IMG/VR virus record: IMGVR_UViG_3300042556_000604
Location: 1-38,660 of that record
DNA from: a virus
Length of the DNA stretch: 38,660 nt
Strand: one strand, 5' to 3'
Shown: positions 33,276-38,660 of the stretch, piece by piece
Numbering within the stretch: the first letter of the stretch is position 1
Layout of the letters: each line of letters starts with the position of its first letter
Notes under the pieces: generated by a model
Told to the model about the DNA's origin: nothing
The model's input: only the letters and a program-made list of their open reading frames with translations
Databases searched by the model: none
Made by a program: the position numbers and the translations under genes

Positions 33276-34195
33276 GGCGAGTAGACCTTTCTGTACTCTA
33301 GTAGAGCCAAATCCTTTGCTTTGGCTTCAATCATCACATCGTACTCCACCGTATCCGACAGTGGAGGAATTTCCTTGCGAATGTAGTCGGAGTGGGCTTG
33401 CGGTCGCGCACCTTCCTTGGATTCGGAGTAGTGAACTTTTGGAATCTCGCAGAAGCCGCTCCATGTGCGGAATGCCATGTCTGCTGCTTCGCGCAGGGAC
33501 TCCTGCTGACAGAAGCGGTGGTGGTGGATGTCCAACACTAGTTTCACAGTGCAGTGCTTGCCAACCTCCTTGAACAGTTCGGTCATGCTCCACATTGAGG
33601 GCTTGTCATCGTTCTCAAGTGTGAGCCGCCGCTTGATGTTGTCAGGGAGTCGGGAGAACTCGCGGAGAAACCGCCCTGCGGTTTGGTGCTTGTCGCCGTA
33701 GACTCCGCCCATGTGGATGTTGATGGCAAACTCGTCCCCGTAGCCCAACAGGTCTGCAATGAGCGAGTGCATTTGGAGACACAGCACACTCTTCTTAACG
33801 GTGTCGGGATCAGGGGACGCAATACAGGTGTAAGGACCGGGATGGCACGACAGGCGCAACCCGTTTGCCTTGCCGTAGTCCCCTGCTGCCTTCAGTGCCG
33901 CACGGATTGCCCCTTCGTGTTGTGGGGACAACTTCCCGATCCCGTAGCCAAGTGTGGGGTGATCCATGAACGGAAACATCCCGCTGCCAATGCGGAAGAA
34001 TCGAATCCCGTTGGCAACATTCCACTGTAGGATGGGGAGGAGATCGGCAGCGTTCCGCGCACCAAGTTCTCCCACACGCTCTAGAGAAAAGCGATCCATC
34101 CGCAGGGTTCGGTCTGTGAAGAACCGATCCTTTGCTTTCCGTCCCTCACACAGGGACAGGTTTTGACAGGCGTAGCCTAGGTGTCGGATGGGCAT
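33263..34195 (-). CDS. uvsE: UV damage endonuclease (UVDE/UvsE)
   Basis: A 310-residue TIM-barrel-type repair enzyme that nicks DNA 5' of UV photoproducts. The start MPIRHLGYACQNLSLC, then LQWNVANGIRFFRIGSGMFP, matches the family. Putative metal-ligand segments occur in order: SCHPGPYT, NIHMGGVYG, LTLENDD, VLDIHHH, KVHYSES and VMIEAKAKD. ATG at 34195 has no Shine-Dalgarno, and an extended -10 element ends 6 nt before it, so the message may be leaderless. Phage copies would repair sunlight damage, consistent with a surface-water habitat. Confidence 0.92.
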   Translation of the reverse strand: MPIRHLGYACQNLSLCEGRKAKDRFFTDRTLRMDRFSLERVGELGARNAADLLPILQWNVANGIRFFRIGSGMFPFMDHPTLGYGIGKLSPQHEGAIRAALKAAGDYGKANGLRLSCHPGPYTCIASPDPDTVKKSVLCLQMHSLIADLLGYGDEFAINIHMGGVYGDKHQTAGRFLREFSRLPDNIKRRLTLENDDKPSMWSMTELFKEVGKHCTVKLVLDIHHHRFCQQESLREAADMAFRTWSGFCEIPKVHYSESKEGARPQAHSDYIRKEIPPLSDTVEYDVMIEAKAKDLALLEYRKVYSPCLV

Positions 34196-34201
34196 GGGTG
34201 C

Positions 34202-34210
34202 AGTATAGCA
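34202..34210 (-). promoter_or_regulatory. Extended -10 promoter TGCTATACT before uvsE
   Basis: TGCTATACT ends 6 nt before the ATG, so transcription would begin at about the A of the start codon. The candidate -35 at 17 nt (TAGATT) is weak, but extended -10 promoters need little -35. The same TGCTATACT occurs in the promoter before dut (35170-35197). Confidence 0.5.
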
Positions 34211-34246
34211 GACGGCATTATTTCAATCTACCGTGGACTGAATATT

Positions 34247-34573
34247 TTACGGCTTCTGTGCTTCTTTGTCTTTCAAATATGCAGCAAGCAGCACCATGTA
34301 ATTAATAACATCCACACAGGTGTCCTTGAAAGACTCGTCCTTGATGTGCATCTTACCAGCGCGGACAAACGAGGACAGGCGACTCATCTTGTCCGTGAGG
34401 CGCACCATGAACCCCTGCTCTGTCTTGCAGATGCCCATAGCCTCCACACGGGTAAAGTTTGCAAACGGCTCAAGCCCTTCGTTTCCTGCGTAGTCCCGAT
34501 TCTTCAGGCTCATCAGGTCACGGGCTTCCTTTGTGATCTCTTCGTGAAACTTCAGCAGTTCATCTCGGGTCAT
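34247..34573 (-). CDS. DUF1599-like (MazG-related type) protein
   Basis: A 108-residue protein. ATG at 34573 overlaps the dut stop (ATGA) and has AGGAG upstream. The pattern NRDYAGNEGLEPFANFTRVE, then GFMVRLTDKMSRL and DTCVDVINYMVLLAAYL, is that of DUF1599 proteins, which phages often carry near nucleotide genes. The biochemical role is not established to my knowledge; a nucleotide-related role is likely from its coupling to dut. Confidence 0.72.
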   Translation of the reverse strand: MTRDELLKFHEEITKEARDLMSLKNRDYAGNEGLEPFANFTRVEAMGICKTEQGFMVRLTDKMSRLSSFVRAGKMHIKDESFKDTCVDVINYMVLLAAYLKDKEAQKP

Positions 34574-35148
34574 GGCTGTGCTCCTGGGTTTGCGTCCCAA
34601 CTAAACTGTCCTGTGCTGCCGAATCCACCGTCGCGCTGTGTCTTCTGCATGGGTGGGTGGTCAATCCGTGCCAGCGACACGGGCTGATTCCGCACCAGTT
34701 CGCCTTGGCAAATGCGCGACCCGTTAGGAACGGACACGATGCACGACGAGATTGCGGTGACCATGATCTTCAATTCGTCCGTGTAGTCGGAGTCAATTAC
34801 CCCCTCCGCATTCGCAAGCACCAAGCCCTCCTTCAGCGCAAGTCCGCTCCGTGCATGGAGCCGAACGGAGTAGCCCTGCGGAATATCCAAAATCAGTCCT
34901 GTGGGAATGAGGAAACGCCAACCCGCAGGCACATCCAACACCCCATTCGTGGGGTGGAGTTCCATGCGGACATTCTGTGGTCCGTAGGCAACCACTGTCT
35001 TGTATGCGGTCCAGTCACCTTCGGAATTGGTGGGATCGTGATGGAATCGGGCACAGATGTCAAAACACGCAGAGCCGTCTGTGGCAAACGCGGGAACCTC
35101 TGCGCCTGTGTCTGGAATGATATAGAAACCGAGTGTGGGTGTATCCAT
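34570..35148 (-). CDS. dut: dUTP diphosphatase (dUTPase)
   Basis: A 192-residue trimeric-type dUTPase: dUTP to dUMP plus pyrophosphate, keeping uracil out of DNA and feeding ThyX. Motif 1 DGSACFDI (24-31), motif 2 RLHARSG (96-102), motif 3 GVIDSDYTDELKI (116-128), motif 4 GSRICQGEL (143-151), and motif 5 RDGGFGSTG (172-180) are all present. It is about 40 residues longer than most, mainly by an insertion at about residues 36-66. ATG at 35148 has AAGGAG, and a sigma-70 promoter lies just upstream. Confidence 0.93.
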   Translation of the reverse strand: MDTPTLGFYIIPDTGAEVPAFATDGSACFDICARFHHDPTNSEGDWTAYKTVVAYGPQNVRMELHPTNGVLDVPAGWRFLIPTGLILDIPQGYSVRLHARSGLALKEGLVLANAEGVIDSDYTDELKIMVTAISSCIVSVPNGSRICQGELVRNQPVSLARIDHPPMQKTQRDGGFGSTGQFSWDANPGAQP

Positions 35149-35169
35149 GATGTAGTCTCCTTGGGGTGG

Positions 35170-35197
35170 AGTATAGCACAGGGTGCAGGAGTGTCAA
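35170..35197 (-). promoter_or_regulatory. Sigma-70-like promoter with extended -10 before dut
   Basis: Minus strand TTGACA (35192-35197), 16 nt, then TGC-TATACT (TATACT at 35170-35175). The -35 is perfect and the -10 matches 5 of 6, followed by a leader with AAGGAG. It is likely the early promoter for the whole dut-to-thyX block. The -35 lies in the last codons of the 71-residue gene. Confidence 0.7.
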
Positions 35198-35409
35198 TCG
35201 TTTTGCTTCAGGATTTTGGTGAACTTTTCTTTTTGCAAAATTACCCCTGTGAGTTCATCGGTTTTCAGCACAGAGCGGTTGTTTGTTTTTTGAAGCACCA
35301 CACCGCTTGGCTTGGGTTTCACCGAGATTTCGCTTGTCCGCACCACCACCTTGCCCTCTGTCTGCTTGGGCTTAGTGTCGTGGGAACGGGTCTTGATCCG
35401 TATCTTCAT
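35194..35409 (-). CDS. Unknown basic small protein (71 residues)
   Basis: ATG at 35409 overlaps the previous stop (ATGA). It is Lys-rich (MKIRIKTRSHDTKPKQTEGK) with an internal repeat (SGVVLQK and TGVILQK). No family recognised. It is the last gene of the right-hand fibre block, so perhaps fibre-related. Confidence 0.6.
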   Translation of the reverse strand: MKIRIKTRSHDTKPKQTEGKVVVRTSEISVKPKPSGVVLQKTNNRSVLKTDELTGVILQKEKFTKILKQND

Positions 35410-35726
35410 GTTATTTCAAGCACCGAAACCACTGCATGAACAGAACCGGTATTACCTGCTGTGGCACGGAGAGTGTCGTTTTCCTGCAACACCAACGAAG
35501 AGTCAAGTGCCTGTAATGATGTGCTGTTTGGAAGCACTCCGCGAGTGAGGAGTGAATACGCCGTGAGTCCACGAACCATTTCAAGAGTAACGGTGGTGGA
35601 GTTTGAAGGGTGAACATTTGAAAACACTACGGCATTGACAATGGCAGTTCCGCTCAAGCCCGGATATAGTGCTGTTGCAGCAGTGGTTCCCATGACTACA
35701 GGATAACTTCGGTATGTGTTAGGCAT
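35406..35726 (-). CDS. Small beta-rich virion-type protein (106 residues), paralogue of 7043-7366
   Basis: The ATG at 35726 has GAGGACACC and overlaps the previous stop by 8 nt; starts further upstream would only extend into the 70-residue gene. MPNTYRSYPVVMGTTAATAL and the end SVLEIT match the 107-residue protein at 7043-7366 over the full length. Both sit in the same position relative to a tip protein. Function unknown. Confidence 0.65.
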   Translation of the reverse strand: MPNTYRSYPVVMGTTAATALYPGLSGTAIVNAVVFSNVHPSNSTTVTLEMVRGLTAYSLLTRGVLPNSTSLQALDSSLVLQENDTLRATAGNTGSVHAVVSVLEIT

Positions 35727-35931
35727 TGGTGTCCTCGCTCTGTTCGTCCGCAGTGATTCCAAAATGGGTCAGTGCATCGGTTCGTGAACCAAACCACCAC
35801 CACCCGTTCACAGGATATGTATGGGTTGAGTGGCTGTCCCTGTACAGGGCAAAGTCTGGTCCTTCCACGAAATTTGGTCCGTAGAAGAGTTCGGTGTTTT
35901 CTAGTTTGTAAAATCCTGATGTGTCTTCCAT
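35719..35931 (-). CDS. Small Tyr/Trp-rich phage protein (70 residues)
   Basis: ATG at 35931 with GAGGACC. The sequence has ENTELFYGPNFVEGPDFALY and YPVNGWWWFGSRTDALTHFG. I recall short proteins with a KLENTELFYGPNFV-type strand and a W-W/F-D-S-x-x-E-A segment beside fibre genes in marine phages; none has a known function. It is likely a small virion or fibre-assembly protein. Confidence 0.6.
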   Translation of the reverse strand: MEDTSGFYKLENTELFYGPNFVEGPDFALYRDSHSTHTYPVNGWWWFGSRTDALTHFGITADEQSEDTNA

Positions 35932-35941
35932 ATGGTCCTCT

Positions 35942-38176
35942 TTATCCGGTTACGGTCCAGCCCTTGCCTGTTGCAATGCTCCTGTTGCAGGCAGCAGCGC
36001 CCCAGTTTCCGGTGATGGTTACGGTTTTTCCTGCGCCAGTGGACGACAGATTGGTGAATATGCGGTTCAGTTCAGTCGGAGACAGGTTGCAGTTTTGATA
36101 TGAGATGCTTGCGTTTGTTCCATACAGAGTGGCAACAGACAGGTTGTAGCAGTTGGAGAATGTGCTAGAAAATGATGTTATGGAAGACGCGGTGAATCCT
36201 CCAATAGAAGACAGCCTAGAGCAGTTTGAGAACATACTTGTCACACTGTTAGAAGCAGATGAGGGCATAGTGATATAACCCACACTCTGTAATGACAGAC
36301 ATCCAAAGAACATACTGCCAAAAGAAGTGCATAATGGAGCGTTTATATCTGAAACTCTTTTGAGAGAAGTGCAACTGGAGAACATACTCGAAAGACTTAT
36401 AGCCTTCGATACATCCAAATTAGGAACTTGTTCCAAAGAATAACAGGAGGTGAACATCTGAGAGAAATCTGTTGCTTTTGATGTATTCAGTTCTGGAACA
36501 GTAATCAAAGCCCCACAACTATCAAACATACCCGAAAGACTGTTTCCATTAACGGTATTCAACGAAGATACCTGCCTCAAGGCTCGGCAATTCCTAAAAA
36601 TATTAGCAAATGTCTGACAGGAGGAAGTGTCTCCAAAAGCAACTGTTTCTAGACTTCTACAACCAGAGAACATGGCTGTCATGTTCGTTGCTTTGGATGT
36701 ATTGAAAACAGGAACACTCTTCAGACTAGTGCATCCTTCAAACATATATGTAAAATTCAAACATCCACTCGTATCGAAAAGAGGAATCTCACTCAAACTA
36801 TTGCAACCGTTAAACATATATGAGCAACTTGTTATGTTTTGAGTATTGATTAGTCTGGGAACAACTCTTAGTGCGTAGCAATTTACAAACATATTAGCCG
36901 TAGAATTGCAATTGCCTAGAGAATATACACCCTGAACATCTCTGAGAGATTTGCAGTTCCAAAACATCTGAAATACACTAGTGCATTTGCTCAAATCTAG
37001 GGGGGGAACTGATAGCAGAGACTCACAACCCAAAAACATATTTCCAAAATCCGTTCCTTTGGATGTGTTCAACTGAGGAATGGTCTTCAAAGCCTGACAA
37101 CTTCCAAACATGGTATTGAACATTGTTCCATTTGATGTGTCTAGTGGAGGAATTTTTTTCAAGGAATAACAACCAGCAAACATTCCAAAGAAATTACTAA
37201 CTTTTGATGTGTCTATGAGTGGAATGCTTTTCAATGCAAAGCATTGATTAAACATATAACCACAATCATTGTTTCTAGAGGTATCAAGTGCTGGTATTGC
37301 GGGTAAAGACCAGCACTCAGCGAACATACCATTCATGTTTTGTCCATTTGATGTATTGAACCTAGAAATATTCACAAGGGACCGACACCCATCAAACATA
37401 TTTGAAAAATTTGTTCCGTTTGATGTCCAATCAGTACCAGAAACATTTCTAAGACCCCGACACTTACCAAGTATATACGAAAAATTTGAAATGGAACTAG
37501 ATCCAACCCATTCAAAGTTTTGCAAAAGGTCTAGTGTTACTACGGGAGTTGTAATTGGCTGCTTCAGTCCAAAAAAACAACCAGTGATTCCAGATCCTGC
37601 AATCTTGATGTCTAACCAATTTGCTCCAAGATTTCCTGTTGGAGTTGCACTACCATAGAAAGTAACTCCAGGTTCACGATACTGTTTCTGCAAATCAATG
37701 AATGTCAGTGTTGCTCCGCCGACATATGCAGGATATGCCTTAATGAGCACCTGCCTGAATCCACCAGATGTTGTTGTTTCTGCTGATACTCCATCATAAT
37801 TGTACCGGTATTGTGCTGTTGCTCCAGAAGCATACTGTTGAGTTACACCATTTCCCCAGTCAACAATGTAATCTCTTGCCAATCCATTCAATCCTAGAGA
37901 AAAAGCAACAAAATTGCTGTCAGCAGATGCTCCCGAATTTCCACTCGCTCCCTGATAAATAGCAAGTATTCCACAAAACATCTGATCGCTCGGTGTGAGT
38001 GTTGGCATTGGCAGCCAGTCCGCAGGGCGATTCCATGCCGTTGGAAGTTCTGCATCAGATTCATTGGTTTCTACCCCACGAACATATCGTTTAGACGGAG
38101 AAACCAATCCCCTATCTTCATAGTCAAGGGCATTTAGAGCAATATATCCGTTGTTGTATCTGTTCTTCTTGCTCAT
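35942..38176 (-). CDS. BspA-type leucine-rich-repeat adhesin, 744 residues (tail fibre tip)
   Basis: The ATG at 38176 overlaps the collagen-like stem stop (ATGA); an in-frame TTG four codons earlier is less likely. It starts [20 protein letters not shown] with [10 protein letters not shown], then the shared tip domain ([30 protein letters not shown]). The central part has about 18 repeats of 23-24 residues, each with a conserved MF-x-x-C-x-x-L core ([34 protein letters not shown]) and an N/DTSK turn. The end ([32 protein letters not shown]) matches the other LRR tip. Local GC is near 38-40% by eye, lower than most fibre genes. It is probably a long curved receptor-binding solenoid with an aligned Cys column. 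Confidence 0.85.
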   Translation of the reverse strand: MSKKNRYNNGYIALNALDYEDRGLVSPSKRYVRGVETNESDAELPTAWNRPADWLPMPTLTPSDQMFCGILAIYQGASGNSGASADSNFVAFSLGLNGLARDYIVDWGNGVTQQYASGATAQYRYNYDGVSAETTTSGGFRQVLIKAYPAYVGGATLTFIDLQKQYREPGVTFYGSATPTGNLGANWLDIKIAGSGITGCFFGLKQPITTPVVTLDLLQNFEWVGSSSISNFSYILGKCRGLRNVSGTDWTSNGTNFSNMFDGCRSLVNISRFNTSNGQNMNGMFAECWSLPAIPALDTSRNNDCGYMFNQCFALKSIPLIDTSKVSNFFGMFAGCYSLKKIPPLDTSNGTMFNTMFGSCQALKTIPQLNTSKGTDFGNMFLGCESLLSVPPLDLSKCTSVFQMFWNCKSLRDVQGVYSLGNCNSTANMFVNCYALRVVPRLINTQNITSCSYMFNGCNSLSEIPLFDTSGCLNFTYMFEGCTSLKSVPVFNTSKATNMTAMFSGCRSLETVAFGDTSSCQTFANIFRNCRALRQVSSLNTVNGNSLSGMFDSCGALITVPELNTSKATDFSQMFTSCYSLEQVPNLDVSKAISLSSMFSSCTSLKRVSDINAPLCTSFGSMFFGCLSLQSVGYITMPSSASNSVTSMFSNCSRLSSIGGFTASSITSFSSTFSNCYNLSVATLYGTNASISYQNCNLSPTELNRIFTNLSSTGAGKTVTITGNWGAAACNRSIATGKGWTVTG

Positions 38177-38660
38177 GCGAAAAACCAAGAAAGAGTGCTG
38201 TCTCCTCCACCGCCGCCGATGGAAGATATGGTCAAAGTCTGTCCAGATACCGTTATAGTGATGTTTGTTCCTGCTGATATACCCACTGGTCCGGACAGTC
38301 CGTTCAGAGAAGAAACATAAAAATCAACTGGTCCAGTGTCTCCCTTTGGACCAGTGGGACCAGTGTTTCCTTGTGGTCCCGTTGGACCAGTCGGACCCGT
38401 TGGACCAGGAACTGTGGAGTCTGCGCCAGTATTTCCTTGTGGACCTGTTGGTCCGGTGTTTCCTTGTGGTCCCGTTGGACCTATTGGACCAATCGGACCA
38501 GTTTCACCTGTGCTGCCTTGCGGTCCTGTCGGACCCATCGGACCTGTTGGACCAATCGGACCAGTTTCACCTGTGCTTCCCTGTGGACCAGTCGGTCCCG
38601 TATTGCCTTGTGGACCAGTCGGACCCATTGGACCAATCGGACCAGTTTCACCTGTGCTGC
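38173..38660 (-). CDS. Collagen-like fibre stem, C-terminal part (runs off right edge)
   Basis: About 161 codons are visible up to the right edge; the frame stays open there. It is almost pure Gly-X-Y with the triplet run [20 protein letters not shown] repeated, then [15 protein letters not shown], a short beta-rich cap and a Gly-rich linker. It ends STLSWFFA. The Trp-Phe tail before a tip gene matches the two other stems. Unlike the charged collagen block at 20213-21988, this one is Pro/Thr/Gln-rich and nearly uncharged. Confidence 0.8.
   Translation of the reverse strand, partial: STGETGPIGPMGPTGPQGNTGPTGPQGSTGETGPIGPTGPMGPTGPQGSTGETGPIGPIGPTGPQGNTGPTGPQGNTGADSTVPGPTGPTGPTGPQGNTGPTGPKGDTGPVDFYVSSLNGLSGPVGISAGTNITITVSGQTLTISSIGGGGGDSTLSWFFA

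Noticed and set aside
1-38660. Integrated prophage or integrase-bearing element
   Set aside because: No integrase, attachment-site repeat, tRNA or bacterial flank is visible; gene content is that of a lytic myovirus.

Overview
The window looks like part of the genome of a large tailed dsDNA phage, most likely a T4-like myovirus from an aquatic or marine setting. The case rests on T4-type replication proteins (family B DNA polymerase, UvsX-like recombinase, gp41-like helicase, gp61-like primase) and on genes typical of marine myoviruses (ThyX, AdoMet decarboxylase SpeD, UV damage endonuclease). It also rests on many fibre proteins with repeat types known from phages and on T4-late-like promoter motifs. 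Every credible gene is on the minus strand, so transcription runs from right to left. Genes are tightly packed: many stops and starts overlap (ATGA, TAATG), and the longest gap is 75 bp (6968-7042). No capsid, portal, terminase, integrase, tRNA or CRISPR is visible. The host cannot be named.

Right end (38660 to 35406): a collagen-like fibre cut by the window edge, a 744-residue BspA-type leucine-rich-repeat protein, and three small proteins. Next comes a consensus-like sigma-70 promoter (35170-35197), which starts the metabolism and replication block (35148 to 22007). In transcription order this holds dUTPase, a DUF1599-like protein, UV damage endonuclease (UvsE), a lysozyme-like muramidase, an HNH endonuclease with 15-residue repeats, SpeD, a BstYI/BglII-type restriction endonuclease and a TSPPY-class DNA methyltransferase. 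A GroES-like co-chaperonin, DNA polymerase, an Sm-like unknown, a 57-residue protein, UvsX, a 133-residue unknown, helicase, primase, a 76-residue unknown and ThyX follow.

Left block (21988 to 1): preceded by a CTAAATACT motif, this is a long array of virion fibre and adhesin genes. Inside it a five-gene cassette appears twice (18523-7726 and 6967-209). Each copy has a fibre with an N-terminal GLT-GE-A domain, a second fibre with a shared hinge, a ~75-residue coiled-coil protein, a repeat-rich stem fibre ending in a Trp-Phe tail, and a tip protein starting with an N-x-G-[YF]-[IV] motif. The tip is a lectin-like (ConA-like) protein in one copy and a BspA-type LRR protein in the other. The right end carries a third stem plus LRR tip pair, and a further tip protein runs off the left edge. 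I read this as a modular receptor-binding system in which stems are paired with exchangeable tips, by analogy with T-even gp37/gp38.

The two most notable points are a phage-borne restriction endonuclease with an intact BglII/BstYI active-site pattern, in AT-rich DNA beside a methyltransferase, and the duplicated stem/tip adhesin cassettes with LRR tips.
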